Position numbers and translations under genes: made by a program. 64,000 bases of DNA from Aaosphaeria pasadenensis (lineage: Eukaryota > Ascomycota > Dothideomycetes > Pleosporales), in assembly GCA_022813625.1 (NCBI GenBank), contig JAKLMB010000022.1, positions 620,001-684,000 of the forward strand. The letters are read 5' to 3'. A model generated the notes under the pieces. It was given only the letters and a program-made list of their open reading frames with translations. It did no database searches and was not told where the DNA came from. Every line of letters begins with the position of its first letter. The first letter of the stretch is position 1. This document shows positions 1 through 14,272 of this stretch, in pieces.

Positions 1-3000
1 GCACATTCCCGCCATAGGGTCCGTTGGCGAGGGCTTGCCATAGTGCTTGAATCTCGTTATGTAATGCGTTACTACACCGCACAGTGATCTCAAAGAGATT
101 GACGAGCAGCATGTACGAATTGGCAGTGGGGCCCCCTTCAGGAAATACCTGTAGCTCGATAGATTGAACCCAGGGAAGCATTGCTGCAACCATGTTGCGC
201 TGGTGATCTGGCTGCAGTTCCTTGAAGTAGTACGAGAATTGGGAGAACACTAGGAAAGCTAGCTCAGAATGTTCTTTTGCAAGTCTGCAAGACATCTCGA
301 ACTGTGCAGCTTTGTAGACTGCTATTGTCTTATCCGAAATACTGATGTCAAGATCTTGTAGTTTCGAGTTCTTCTGTTCCCGGGCTTCCAGGACTCTAAG
401 CAAGCGCGCAGACTTCATACGCAACTCGTTGTTTTCGTGTCCGAGTGTATACAGCCCCGCGCTGAGCACCTTCCAGTAAGGTAGTGCATGGTCTTCCCGT
501 TCAGTAAGGACTTGGGTGACGACTTCAAAATAGCTTTCTAGAGATTTGGCTGACTTCGAAAGGTAGCACATCTCTATTGCTCGGTCGAGAAGATAGGTGT
601 GTTCTCGGTTGTGGATGATGAGGTTCTTTAGTGCGCGCCGGCCGATTGCATGAGTGCGATCACTTGCATTCTCAAAGATGCTATCAATCCAAGACAGCAT
701 GCGACGGACATCGAATTGGAGATGCACCTTGCTGTCCGTGGTGATGCTGACTGGCCCACCGCATAGTGCAGCCATGGCGCTAAGGGCGGCAGTCCGGAGA
801 TCGCGCTTTTCGATCTCCATGGCAGCTGTGGCTATGCCTTTGTTTCCCATCTCTGCCTCTCTGTCCAGCATGGAGCGTCTCATGTGTTCTTCGCGCTGAC
901 GTATTTCGGGTTGATTGGCAGAATAACCACACCAGTCTTCCATCAACGTGAAGGCAGCTTTTCGTGCTTGGAATGGCATCCACTGAAGCGGATCCTGTGT
1001 TTTGTTGATCCCTTCGAACCATACCTCTACGAGGCCACAATAGTGGGTCCGCAGCTTTTGGAAGTTCCATTCATTCTGGACGTCTGTGTCGCTGAGAAAT
1101 ATGCGCAAGTCTTTTGTGTAGTTCATGAGATTATTAAGGATCCACTCGTCATTGTAGGCTTCCGGTTCCTTGAGAAAATGGGAGGTGAGCTTGTACACAT
1201 GAGTGATCTCGGTGCGAAGATGATCGGTACGGCGATTTCGGCGCGGACTACTGATGGTTCTTGTGTGCATGCCTAAACGTGACTTTGCTTCCTCTGCACA
1301 CGCTGCTGCGTGGCCTTGAAGAGATTCCAAGAGCGTCCGGTACAGATTCATGTTGATCGATCCTAGGCCCACAACAGCAGCATCTCGTACTGCTAAGTTA
1401 TCGGTTGACAGGAATGGGAGCACCTTGGCAAACAACTCTGAAGCGGTATATACCTTATTGGAGCTCTTCTGCGAGGACTTGGAGCTTTTCCGGGAATGCG
1501 CCGCCGGGCTATGGAGTGCGACTTGGTTGCTTTGCCCCAGGTTGGTGAGGGTAGTGAAAGCAAAGATGAGATAGAGCTTCCATTGCTCGACTATCATCTC
1601 GGGGGACGTAGTTGCGAGACGACTGCTGTATCTTCCACCATTGGAATCGAATGCGGAATATGGACCAGTGCGGTGTCCTTCAATTAATGTTACCAGAGTT
1701 TTATGCATCTGAGCAAGGCGTGCACAGACTATATCGCGAGTGAGAGTGACGGCGAACGGGCAGCCTTCGAAACTGAGTCGTATAAGATTGGGGAAAATCT
1801 TGAACCAAAGGGTGGAGTCGTAAGGGACGTCGCTGCTGCACAATTCGACTAGAGTACTTTGAACATTGCTCTTCCTCATTCCTCGCTGTAAACGACTCCG
1901 TTCGGCGAGCGACAGTTTTTCGAGGCTGATATCCAAGACCTTCTGTGGACTGCCTTCCATGACCCGAATCACTCTCGAGCTACTGCCTCCAAGGGCGATA
2001 TCAAATTCGGTGACAAGGCGAAGGACCGTAACAGCGTAGGACCGGACGCGACGAGATGGGGAACACAGGAAGAACAGGCCATGCGACTCGACCTCGTCCA
2101 CATGGGCCCAGACAGAGGAGAGATCGAGATGCACTCCCCTATGGCCCGAGGTACCATCATCAGGAGTGTCGAGCGCCGCTTTTCTAGTCTTCTGTTTTAT
2201 TTCCTCAATCCAAACTTGGAGCAGTTCCACGTAAAGTTTTAGTGTACTCTCTATGTGACCCGGTCCTAGCATTCCACCGTCAGACATGGTAGCATAGCGG
2301 TCATCAAAATTGAATATGAATCTGGCAAAGCCTATGGTCACTTGCTGTGCATGCGATTGCCTTGCAATGGATTTCAAGGACTGTGCTGATGACAGGGCGA
2401 TGTTTTTCTGCACGTGGGCAGTCCCCGTACACAAGAGATTGATAAGTGAGTTGAACGGGATATGAGGGGATAGGCATCGTGGTAATGCCTGTACCGCAAC
2501 ATGCAAGAGATCATAAAAGCTCTGGCGAGGGTCGGCGGATACCTGATGATCGTCGCGTCGGGCGAAATTAAAGGCATCGGACATTGGAGTTTTTGGAGTT
2601 GCGAGTGAAAACTTCTCGTCCAGAACGGCCTGTCCGCCAAAAGCATTGTCGCAAATGATAGTAATCTCTCCCAGGATCTTGCAGAAACGCACGTAGTATT
2701 CCTTGGCAACCTCAGCAAAGCCGGTGAAGTTGACAGGTCTGGAGAGTCGCTCATCCTTGAGCAGAGAAGATTTGAGTTGCAAGTGTTGCATTGGCTTTGA
2801 ATGGGAAGGCAGCACGGGAAGACCGGTCGAGTCTAAAGATGGATCCGAGTCGAAGGAGACAGGAAATGGTGGCTGTGCGGTGTTCTCCAAATCCGACACG
2901 ATTGCAAGGAAAGACCGAATGCCTATAACCATGCGGTCAGGTTCAAGGTTCTCGGCACGGAGGTTGTGCCCAGACAAGAAGACATCAGCGTTCAGTAGAG

Positions 3001-5087
3001 GAAAAATCAGCGTCTTGAAACAAAGATCTTGGAACTTGTACCCAATGATACGCGTAAGTTGAATCAGTGGCTCTGCGATTGTGGGCTCTGTAGACAGGTA
3101 TGACCTCTTTCCTGGCTGGAACACCATCCGGATTATTTCCTCGAGTTTGCGTGCAGCGATGTTGGGCGAATCAGTGTTCGTTCGATAGAGGTATGACCAC
3201 ACTAGCTGGCACAATCCCCGAAGAGCAAGAGCCCTCGTGGCACGCTCTTTAAGCCTGGGCTGTGTAGACAAAGCAAGAGCCGACCACTGAGTGGTGATGT
3301 TCTCGGGAGGTGAGGCGCTGAGCAGGGCGCACATCAGCGGAAACGCCTCTTGCCAGTGTTTTGGTTTGCCAAGCAGAAGGGACACTCTTGGTTTCATAGT
3401 CTCAATCACTGCTCTCCATTTTTGACAGCTGAGGTTCTCCGCTGGTGTGTTCGCGGCAATGCGGATAAGCAGCTCCCGGAGAACCTGGCAGTATGCGTAC
3501 TTGATAGTCTGGCCGTGTACGGTCGAAAACAGTCTGGCTAGTGAAAGCATGTAATCGCAAGTGCGGTCCCAGGCATCCTCTGGATAGGACCTGACTTTCA
3601 TGTACCGCATGGAGCGAACGAGAAGCGCCCCCTTCGTCTCTAGCTCTCGGCTGAATTGGGTTTTTACGGCGAATTGGCTATCGATGGTTTTAAGTTCCCC
3701 GATGTACTTATCGCGAACATTGTCGAAGACGAGCTCGCTCAAAGCACCCAAGAGCTGGCCATAAATAACCCAATTGGCATGGCACAGTGGTGATTCCTCA
3801 ACTAGTTCAGGTTCGACGCTGATGAGCTGTCCGTAGAAAAGCCCCAGAAGACGGTCTGCCATTTCCACCGTCAAAGACTGCAAGTCCGTTTGGGTTATGA
3901 TTTCGATAAGAACACGGCAAAGTATATATGTTGAGACAGTTGAACGTTGCTCTGCTTGGGCAAGCACTTGTTGTAGGACAAGGATATTTTCGGGGCTTGA
4001 AGAGATTGATCCCGAGCTCGCATGGTCTCCTACACTTTGAACAGGTTCGGTATTGCGGCGAGGAAGAACCGTTGGGGGAAGGGAAGCGCCTTGTCTTGCC
4101 TGCCTCGAGAATTAGTAACAATCACTGTCGTAGAACATGTGTACTCACGCTGGCGAGCTTCAGCCTCTGGGAGTTTGCTTCGTCGCTTTTTGCCTTCCGC
4201 CAGTGCATTATCGTATCGATGAGAGGTTTTGGTTTGTGGCGAGCAATATGGCCCAGGGCGGAAATGAGTTGATCGAAACTCGGATCCACGCCTGGACCGC
4301 AAACATTTTCAACATTCACCTCTGGTTGTCCACGATCCGTCATGCACTGTTCTATCATCTTTGAAGTCTGGTCCATGAACTACGGCAAACACTGTGTTAG
4401 CACCTCAACCGATGGAGGAAACTTATCCGGATCGACTTACCGAGTTGAAAAGATGATGCAGGGCATATTCGCTCACTGTCTTTGTCTCGTGGGGATGCTG
4501 GTGGTGCCGGGATTGCGACCGGTGGTGGTGATGTCCCTTCCGTGACGAACGACTGAGGCCCCGCTCTGGCTTGCGTACGGTTGAAGTCTGATTCCCGGTG
4601 CCATCGTGGGCACTTACAGGAGATGCCACGCCTCCTCCTGAGTGGCCATTGGGCGGTGCCGACACGCTCTGTAAGCCGTTGGCCATGGAGGCCTCGGTGA
4701 TGTTCTCCTCCGCCATCACTGGTCCATCGAGAGAGCCAGCGCCGCTGGCGGCAATGATCTGCGGACTCAGCGGGCTGGTGGCAGGAGAATTGACGAAGCT
4801 GGTGTTGCGGGAGTGTTGAATGCCATGTACGATGGAGGTATTACGGTGGTGATTGTAGGGAAGGGAGGGTTTCCGTTCGAGGCCCCGGTCAGGGCTCGAA
4901 TTGCTACTGGGTATCAAGACGACAGGCGTTTGCGAACGCGGCGATATTGTACGGCCGGAGGTGGTCAGCGCCCGCCCTCGTGTGACAGAAGATTCTCGGG
5001 AGGGAGCCGATGGACCAAAGGAAGCGTCAGTATGGTGCGACGTATTTCGAGCCTGCTGGGCGGGCTGCGCCAGTGGGGAGGACGCTG
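1..5087 (-). CDS. PAG1: Cell morphogenesis protein PAG1/Tao3 (furry family), N-terminal part, runs off the left edge
   Basis: This is a giant scaffold of the furry/Tao3/Mor2 family, which acts with the NDR kinase (Cbk1/Orb6) RAM network in polarised growth. The minus strand shows three exons: about 5087-4441, 4379-4149 and 4099 to the edge. Introns are 4440-4380 and 4148-4100, the latter with GTGAGT, a TACTAAT branch point and GGCAG. Exon 1 encodes a Ser/Pro/His-rich low-complexity head. Exon 2 carries the family signature around CGPGVDPSFDQLISALGHIA. Exon 3 stays open for 4.1 kb to the edge and ends with ALWQALANGPYGGNV, again family-like. The initiator ATG is not resolved: the exon-1 frame is closed by a stop at 5100-5098 and has no in-frame ATG after it. 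A 3' splice site near 5088 therefore probably joins a further 5' exon; a short ATG-containing stretch near 5370-5345 followed by GTGAGT is one candidate. Family identity is strong and the 5' end is weak. Confidence 0.88.
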
Positions 5088-5399
5088 CTGCAGCGAGTCA
5101 CAGGGGTCAGCTCAATACAAATACGGAGTGGGAAAGTTTCAACGTCCAGACAAGCTCGGCGGCGGACACGGGAGAGGGGCGGATGTGCACAGATGGTTGT
5201 TGACAAGCAGTGCACTCCTTCGAGCCGTGCCTAGGGATGGCGGCGGTTTTGGAGATTCGACATATGAAGCTGTTTCTGAGGGAGGGGGCTTTTTGGACTG
5301 GGTTGCGGATATGGGGGTGTGTTGGAGAAGAAGGGGTTACTCACACATGTTGCCGGCATCTCACTTGTCATATGCGCGCAGCAGAGTTGACAAGGAACA

Positions 5400-8141
5400 G
5401 CAAGAGATATGATATGTTCAACCGGTCGTCATGATGGTGATGCGGAGGGGGGGTTAGTTTTCTCGGAGGGAGCGGAGGTGCGAATATGTAATGATGTCTA
5501 GGTCGGTCGTCTTTTAGTTTTCAACAATCGACCCTTGCGGCTTCCAGGTCGGTTCCTGGCACTAGACCGCTTTCATAGGTCATGATCGCTGTTTGGTGGT
5601 GGGCGTAAGGCTATGGCGGGCAATCCAACCGGAAGATCTGGGCTGACGGTCATACCTATAGTGTGTACATATAACATCCTCGTGAGACTTCATCAGCTTA
5701 CCATAGTCAAGTAAATAATGTTAAATGTGATATGATGTATGTTATAGTAAAATTACTGCGGGTAGATCTAGGGCCATGGCAATGTCGGCTATTGATTACC
5801 TCATGTACTTGGACGCTCTCACGCTCTCTTGATATCCTGTGTGTATGTACAAACAAGGAGGAACACCACAATGGCCGACATTATTAGCCGAACATTGATA
5901 TTAGGGTAGATATAGAGTGAGAACAATAAGATCAAAGGAAAGTAAAGTAGATAAGATTGATTGATAAGAACCTTCAATGCTGAAACAGTAACGATGCACG
6001 CGATTGGGATACCAAGCACCTGGTAGTAGTAGCAGTAATTTAGAAGATACTCCACAGTCCCTCCACTATGCGATGGATTGCTTTAGTAAATCCTCCGATC
6101 CGATCATCTTAGTGTAAAGGCTGGAGATCACCTGCAAATTATCGCTCGTATTGCTTTTCCTATTAAACTTACAATGTATTGTGAAAGCCAGGCTTTGATG
6201 TGAACATGCGCAGTCGTGATTGATTATGTTCACCACAATCCTATAGATACCTAAGGTACCGATATCAACACAATAATCCCTCGTAACCCGAGCCTTGCCA
6301 CCAACATTTCCAGAAGGTTTCGAATTTACTACTATGAATGCGCGCAATAATGGCACGTCTACTAGGTAGCTCGGCTTACTGCAGACCCAGACTGGGAGAG
6401 CCACAGCCTCAAACGAGCCTGAGGTGATCTTTTACTGTAGAGTCCCGAGTCGGCAATGAAAGAAGGTGTACTTGAATGATGAGCCCGAGGTATATAAACC
6501 CGGACCGGGTACTACTCGTGTGTTTGGATTGTATCTACCTTTTTTCCTGAGGAAACGATCAAGAGATCTCTTTGGTAAAATCTCTCATTTCCTTTTTCTT
6601 CATCGTGTATTATACTAGGACCATCATTTGGGAGAGTGGAAAGATTTACGGATTCGAAAGGGTACATGAAATAGTAAGTCCATCCCATACAATTAACAAG
6701 TACCTACCTGAATACCGCCCCTCACTCTTCCCGTTCTCTTCTCCACCACTGCCGATAGGAGTCTCCGTCCAGGCTAACCGCGGCTAAGTTGTCTTACAAC
6801 CTCGTAGCAGTCGTGCGAGCTTCTGATTCCCCTCATTATTCCGCACTTCGATCCAACGTCAAGGGAACCTACACTACCACCGTGGTCCGCTTCGGCGCTC
6901 GCACGAGGCTTTTACACGCTACCTGGTCCTGGGTACCCCACACGGCATTGAATAGCTGTGATTTCGGTTACGTAGCATCACCACCAAGTCCTTCGGCGTA
7001 CCCTCGTAGGTATTCGTAGGCTTGTAGGAGAACTACCGGTAGCAAATCGTCTCAGTAATCGGTGACTGGGGTCCTGCGGAAAGATTTGCGATTCCCAAAC
7101 AGGAACTGCGGAATCACAAGCGCATGTCCTCTCCCCTCCACCAAGACGCTGGTTGTTCTACGCAGTTCTGTGTACTACGTCCTGCATCCATCACACGCTA
7201 CCCATCACCCTTTCCGGTGGCATCTTTTTTGTCTCCCTGTACTCTCTACAGTTTTCTCACGGACGCGGAATAGCGGCGATCCGATCACCTCCGAGTTCTG
7301 TCCGATTCCCACTGCCTCTACCAACTGCCACCAGCCGGCCTTCTCTGCTACTGCTCTATACAATAATAGGTACTTCGTACTGTACAGTACATATCTACAT
7401 AGAGAGTTGCAGTATACCTACGGACAAGGCAGCTAATATCTTCGGCTGTATCTGCTCTGTCCTGTAACCCTTCATTCTGCTTCATTCTTCTTCACCATTC
7501 ATTCACATTCATCAACGCTATTACCGGTGCTACTGGAACCCACCATCTCTCTACCGCTTCACGCACGTGCGCCACCCCAAGGTGGTGACAACATTAATTA
7601 CAAGTACAAGCAGCATCGCCACCCGAGACAGCTGCATCCTGCATACATACGATTCCTTTCCTCCTAGCACATGTGAGAGAGTTAATTCTCCTTGCAAATC
7701 TCCTTCTTTTCCTTTTCTCCTTTTCTTCTCGTCAAAAAGTTATACTTGTTCATTCTACAAGTCTCCACCTATTCGTACCCATATTCGCTTGTTACGAGGG
7801 GCCTCACCCAACTCACCTCACCTCATCCCCACCTGAGCATCCAGCTCCCAATCCATCGCCCAGCACGGCTCCACGGCCACCACCGATAAAGGCAACGCTT
7901 GAGATATCGGACACTAACAAACCGATTTCCGCCCCGAACCACCACCACCTCCCACTTTTCCACCGCGCCCCATTCCAATTCCTAGGTGACCCTCCGTGTG
8001 TCTACCTCTCTCTCTCTCTCGCTCCTTTGACCGCTTGTCCTCTTCCGGTCCTGATCTTCCCAACGTGTCCTGTAAGAATTTCCGACTCTCGCATCCCTCT
8101 GCCATGTTCTTCTTTTGCTAATCATCGGGACAGACAGCACA
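5400..8141. other. Intergenic region between PAG1 and the P450 reductase
   Basis: No supported gene is seen. The left half (5.6-6.4 kb) is AT-rich. A TATA-like TATATAAA lies near 6491-6498. From about 7.1 kb the plus strand becomes strongly C/T-rich, the usual look of a fungal promoter and 5' leader, and leads into the reductase gene. Open frames here are short, start at non-ATG codons or have no family resemblance. Confidence 0.6.
8072..8133 (+). other. Probable 5'-UTR intron of the P450 reductase gene
   Basis: GTAAGA at 8072, a GCTAATC branch-point match near 8117-8123 and GACAG ending at 8133, eight bases before the ATG. Length is 62 bp, like the coding introns here. A leader intron next to the ATG can affect expression or carry alternative splicing; this is inferred from sequence only. 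Confidence 0.6.
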
Positions 8142-10287
8142 ATGGCGCAACTCGACACGCTCGACATCATCGTCCTCGCCGCACTCCTTCTCGGAACGGT
8201 TGCCTATTTCACCAAAGGCACCTACTGGGCCGTCTATGGTGACCCCTACGGCAATTCGCTGGCCGCCAGCAATGGCGCAGCGAAGGCGGGCAAGTCACGA
8301 AACATACTAGAGCGCATGGAGGAGCAGGACAAGAACTGCGTTGTATTCTATGGCAGCCAGACTGGTACCGCCGAGGACTATGCTTCGAGATTGGCCAAGG
8401 AGGGGCACTCGAGGTTCGGTCTCAGCACCATGGTGGCCGACCTAGAGGACTACGACTTTGACAACCTAGACAAATTCCCCGATGACAAACTTGCTGTCTT
8501 CGTCCTTGCTACCTATGGCGAGGGTGAACCCACGGATAACGCTGTCGAATTTTACGAGTTCATTGGCTCTGAGGATGTTGCATTCAGTGAGGGCGGGTCC
8601 ATCGACGACAAGCCCCTCGGCAGCATGAAGTACGTCGCATTCGGTCTCGGCAACAACACCTACGAACATTACAACTCCATGGTCCGCAACGTCGACAAGT
8701 ATCTCACCAAGCTTGGTGCTACCAGGCTCGGAGCTGCTGGTGAGGGTGACGATGGCGCTGGCACCATGGAGGAAGACTTCTTGGCCTGGAAAGAGCCCAT
8801 GTGGGCTGCTGTCACCGAGTCCATGGGTCTCGAGGAGCGCGAAGCCGTTTACGAGCCAAACTTCGAGATTACCGAGAAGTCAGACGTCGACGCCGAGTCC
8901 ACAGAGGTCTACTTGGGCGAGCCCAACAAGAACCACTTGGAGGGGTCGCAGAAGGGGCCCTACAACGCCAACAACCCGTTCATCGCACCCATCGCCGAAT
9001 CCACCGAACTCTTCACCGCCAAGGACAGGAACTGCTTGCACATGGAAATCGACATCTCTGGCTCCAACCTGTCCTACACTACGGGAGATCATATCGCTGT
9101 TTGGCCCACAAATTCTGGAAAGGAGGTTGATCGCTTCTTGAACATCCTCGGTCTTGCCTCCAAGCGCCACACGGTCATTGCCGTTAAGAGTCTTGATGCT
9201 ACTGCTAAGGTGCCTTTCCCATCCCCGACTACCTACGATGCTGCCGTTCGATACCACATCGAGATCGGCGCCCCCGTTTCCCGTCAATTCGTCTCCACCA
9301 TCGCACAATTCGCCCCCAACGACGAGCTCCGTGCCGAACTCGCTAAGCTTGGAGGTGACAAGGATTACTTCCATGAGAAGATTTCAGATCGTCAACTCAA
9401 CATTGCCCAGTTCCTTGAGATCGCGTCTGGTGGCAAGCCTTGGGAGCAAATCCCATTCTCGCTCATGATCGAAGGATTGCTCAAGATCCAGCCCCGCTAC
9501 TACTCCATCTCCTCGTCGTCCTTAGTCCAGAAAGACAAGATCTCAATCACCGCGGTTGTTGAATCGTTGGAGAAGCCAGGTTCACCACACATTCTGAAGG
9601 GTGTCACCACCAACTACCTCTTGGCTCTGAAGCAGAAGCAGCACGGCGATCCCAACCCCGATCCCCATGGACTCAACTACGCAATCAATGGTCCCCGTAA
9701 CAAGTACGATGGTATCCACGTCCCCGTCCATGTCCGTCACTCGAACTTCAAGCTTCCCTCGGATCCATCCAAGCCTATCATTATGGTTGGTCCCGGTACT
9801 GGTGTCGCTCCCTTCCGAGCCTTCGTGCAGGAGCGCGCCGCACAGGCCAAGGCTGGACAAAACGTTGGAAAGACGATCCTTTTCTTCGGTTGCCGGAGAA
9901 AGGACGAGGATTTCATCTACCAAAATGAGTGGAAGGTTAGTATACACACATCGCTACCAACACACGCTCGGTTCACTAACAGTATCACAGGAATACAAGG
10001 AAGCTCTTGGCGATAACTTCGTTCTCCACGTTGCTTTCTCACGTGACGGGCCTAAGAAGGTTTACGTGCAGCACCAGATGGCCGACTATGCCGACGAGCT
10101 CAACCAGCTTCTTGACCAGAAGGCCTACTTCTACGTTTGCGGTGACGCGGCCAACATGGCTCGCGAAGTCAACACGCTCCTCGGCAAGATGATCGCAAAA
10201 CATCGCAACGTGTCTGAGCAGAAGGGAGAGGAAATCGTCAAGGCGATGAGGGCCTCGAACCAATACCAGGAAGACGTCTGGTCATGA
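8142..10287 (+). CDS. cprA: NADPH-cytochrome P450 reductase
   Basis: Passes electrons from NADPH through FAD and FMN to microsomal P450s, including the ergosterol enzymes Erg11 and Erg5. Two exons, 8142-9935 and 9991-10287, with a 55-bp intron that has a CACTAAC branch point; the product is 696 aa, normal for the family. Residues 9-24 form the ER membrane anchor. The flavodoxin FMN domain (about 66-215) shows GSQTGTAEDY at 71-80 and ATYGEGEPTDN at 123-133. The FAD/NADPH part shows PRYYSISSSS at 451-460, PGTGVAPFRA at 551-560, FFGCRRKDEDF at 581-591 and a C-terminal CGDAANMAREV. The chain ends in an aromatic residue plus Ser (VWS), as expected for the isoalloxazine-stacking Trp. The ATG was chosen because it opens the hydrophobic anchor; the same frame extends upstream only from a non-ATG codon inside the likely leader intron. 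Spliced frame and catalytic motifs are intact. Confidence 0.97.
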
Positions 10288-13200
10288 TTTGTAACGTCCA
10301 TCTTCATAGCATTTCCGGTCGTCAGGGATTAGATTGGAGTGGTTTGGCGTTTGAACGCATAGCCTTCGATGGAATAAATAATTGCGAGGGCGGCATGTGA
10401 TTGTTGGAATAACTCTCTAGATGCACCATTGGTCTCATCTCTTTTTTATTCATTGACTACCCATAGCCTAGTACATAAACTTCTGCGATATGACAATCTA
10501 ATAAGCGAAGCGCACAGTACGCATTTTCTGTTATCTTATTTTTATTTTAGACATCATGTACGTACTCTGTGTGCTGCAGGCTAATGCTGTGATTGATGCC
10601 AAGGAGGGCGAGCTAACTCTTGGGAAAAGTACCTACCACTTCCCATCTCCACGTCGCTTAATGAACTCTAAACTCAGAACTAACAAAACTGGCATCAAGC
10701 ATCTACGCCTGCCGCCAGGATAGGTATCACATTATCACTGCGTCGCTTATTTCTAGAGGCTCTCGGCAGATGTGGACCCGCTGCAGCACGGCGGCGACAT
10801 GTAATTTCTGCAGTCCTTCCATCTTTCTAGAACGAACTGGTCAAATGCGTATAGATGCAGCCCCCGCAAAAGCAAACATGGACACCCACACGGAGCATTG
10901 TCCATTTCGTCTCAGTTAGATGCACGACATTTTGTTTATACTATCCATGAGAGATCCCATGCATGTGGCTTTCCAGCCGGCATCTAGAGTAGGGCTCTCT
11001 TACAAATCGTCTAGCAATCCGAGGCATTCCTAACAGTGAGCTGCCCATGGGGAAGGTCATATGCAGAGTCCCTTAGCGACTGGGCCAACCATCCATTCTG
11101 AAGAGACATGTTTTTGAATACTAATGACCCGAACAAGCAAGACACTCGAGCCTGGCGTGCGCCGGAATTACGTCTTGTGCTACCTTGACATGAAAATGGT
11201 TAGAAGCGTCGCCTTCGACCCCTTTCTTGGACATCTTTCCTGAGCGCGTGGACCCGAAGGCCAGGTATGAGGCTGGCACTCGTAACGTTGGATGGAGAAA
11301 CTCTGGACATGTCGGGCAGTTCCAAGGAAGTCAACTTGAGAAGTTTGCTGGCCAAGGTCGAAGATATCTCATCGACGCACGACATCTAACACGCCAGCGG
11401 CTACGATCACACCTGGCGTAAACATACCATGTGATCAGAGCCTGGGATAAAACGGGAAACAACATCGTCATTACACCGCCTACTATATCACCGAGATGCA
11501 AGACAGTCCTCAAACATCCAATCTCTATGCTTACTCGTGGGGCCAATTCGGCACCAGGCCATTTCTGGACTTACAACATCCAAGCAGCTGCTGCATTTAA
11601 ACGTTTCAGACGGCTACCGGTGGTCGGGTAACCACATAGCGAATTCTGCAACGCGGTGTTGCCGCAGTTGCGCCCACACCGCACGATCAGAAGCAATTCG
11701 AGCTCTGTTCAGCCAGACAGGTCACACGGGCCCCTCCTGGCTCGCGGACGAGAAGTCATTGATCGCACGACCTGTGGAAGGTAGCAGATACTGAATTTCG
11801 TTAGGCACAGAGTGATGCGACTCTCTATTCTGACGGAGCAGGGTCCACAGCGCGCGGGAGCAACCGAAGAAGCCGATCTACCCTAACCTTTTCAATGTGT
11901 GTAGCGCACAGAGGGGAAGTCCCCACCTCGGTGTCCTTGGTCATCTGCACCGTTTCTTGGGTTCTCTTTCCTTCAACCTCGAATGGAAGAGAATCGATGA
12001 GTCCTGATAATCTCGGAATGTACCCTTGCTTTCCGTCCCCCCGCGGGCACGCGGCAGCATCTTGCCGGAGATTTGAAGTTGCAGCCGGAATAAATCTACG
12101 AGATGGGCCATTGCACCATGTTAATGGCACCTACTGGTCTGTGGCGTATCGTCTGCCAGGATGCAGATCCAATGATTCGCGAGTGCACGGCACAGAATAC
12201 GCAACCGTCCTCGAGATACCAACCGCCGAACCGTTCCAAGGTGCAATTGTCCAACGCCACCTGCAACGGCCGGGTCCGCCGCAGCAAAGTCGATCTGTTG
12301 TGGATGTCTTATAGGTTACAGAGAGTCAAGTCGTGCGCATGCTATTTGGAGATCTTTACAGATGTTCACTTACGGAGTACTCCAGGTGGGATTCGATTCT
12401 GGCTGGGTGATATCTTCCCTGTCCGTGTAGCCATGCTAACGTGCTGCAAGCAGACCTGATGTCAAATGCAAATAGATGCACGTCGTAGCAACGATTATTC
12501 AGGCAGGTGATTGTCGGTACACAAAGCCTTGCCGGGATGGGGGCAGACCCAAAAGTGACAGGTCGAATCTGCATCGGGAGTGGCTCGCCAAAGCGATGGC
12601 ATTCGTGCATGTATTATCATACTGATGCAAAAGGATTGTTCCCTATTTGGGGAGGCTTTTCTCTCGGGTTTGTTCAGCCTTGCTGCAAGGGCAATGCATT
12701 ACTTCTCGCTATGACTGGGAAATGCCCGCTGTATGTAGAGTCCGACTACGAATGATGGCGCTCCAGTACGGGATAGGGAGTACAAACTCATCCTGGAGGG
12801 GAATGGCTGGATCCATCAGCGGAAGCGGATAGTGTGCACGACTTGATGTGACCCTCGCAGTGTCTCCACAAGGACGTTGAGTTGCAGATTCATAGACCAA
12901 CATCCCTGGAGCATGGTTCTCGTACACTGCACCCATTCTGTGACCGCACTATTAAAGCAGTGACCCTCCCATTGTGGCGGTTAGGCAAACATACGCACTG
13001 CATCGCACTTATATACCTATACTCTCTCTATCTATCTATCTGTCCGCCAGCCCTGGGAGGCATACATATACATTGATAAAGGAGCAGCATTTCCGAAATA
13101 TTTTACTTGCTTACAATAACCGACCTACCAACCTTTCTTCTGACGTCGCATATGTTTGTATGAAAAAAGAAGAGCAGAAAGATATCTCAGAACCACATCG

Positions 13201-14272
13201 AGTCATATCTACCCATTCAAAGATTGGGATCAAAGTGTCCCCAATTGTTCCTCTGGTTGCCGTTCGTAATATCTTTGGTCTTCGTCGTTACTTCACTGGT
13301 TCTTGTTGTTACTTCACCTATCAGCCACTACTTCCTACCTCGTTGTTTACTGTACCGGTATCTTCGTGAGAACGAGGTAAGCTCCTGCTTCGCTTCATTC
13401 TGTTCATCCATCTGAATTGGATATTGCGCAAATTTTCGAGGTCATAGGTGGAAGGAGAGGTTCGTGCACTGTTGATAGCCTTCCGACCGTGTCCAGTCCT
13501 CTTCAACACTACTCCCACTGCTCCTTCCCTCATTTACACGGATCTACCACGGCCCGTATATTGACTTCTTCTGTTTCCAATACGCCTTTTCCCTTCATCT
13601 TTCTTTTCTTCTCTTTCTCTACCACACTTCTTTTCTCACCAGTACGCTTCAGTGGCCACATTCTTTGTAGCTTTTCTCTCAGGTCAGTGCTTGAACCAGG
13701 CATCATGCTCACCCACCGACTCCCCCAGTTCTGCCCCGTTCTGGTGTCACGTCATACTTCACGATCGAGCACCACTCTAACAGTGAACAGCTTTGGAAGC
13801 ACTACAAGCCTCGCACATTGCAGAATTTGACATTTTCGACACTGTAGGTTTCACTCTCAACCTTTCACCGGAGCCTTCACTCGAGGCCACCTGACTCTTC
13901 GCGTTCATGGTTGCCATGTCGCCGAAGTTAGGGCTTCAGTGAAAGCTAGTCCACTCTAATCCCAACCTCTCGCTCTATCTCTCTCACCTTCTATTTATTC
14001 TCTCTTTTCCCTCCCTCCACCAAACAATACACGACAATTCGCACCGATTGCAAAAAAAGCAATCGAATTTGGCTGACGGTTTTGCAGAGTACCTTCTTCT
14101 TTTGATCGTACATCACTTTTAGAACAACCAAACATTGCTGCTTTCCCTATCGACTCGCTCTTGTCGAAAAGCTGCTCGCCAATCACTCGGCAGCCTTCGT
14201 CCGCACTGCACTCAGCCGCCTCAGTCTCTCTCTCGATTCAATTACTTCGTCATCCAGCAAATCTCAAGCTTG
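10288..14272. other. Long intergenic region before the RRM gene
   Basis: About 4 kb without a recognisable gene. 10.3-10.6 kb is the AT-rich 3' flank of the reductase gene. 10.7-12.9 kb has mixed composition with many short frames on both strands, none with domain resemblance or a convincing exon chain. A (CTAT)n tract sits near 13024-13041. From about 13.4 kb the plus strand is C/T-rich and looks like promoter and leader of the RRM gene. A decayed element cannot be excluded but nothing in it was recognised. Confidence 0.5.

Noticed and set aside
11200..12610. Many overlapping 60-140 codon frames on both strands
   Set aside because: No consistent exon chain, no codon or composition bias towards one frame, no recognised motif.
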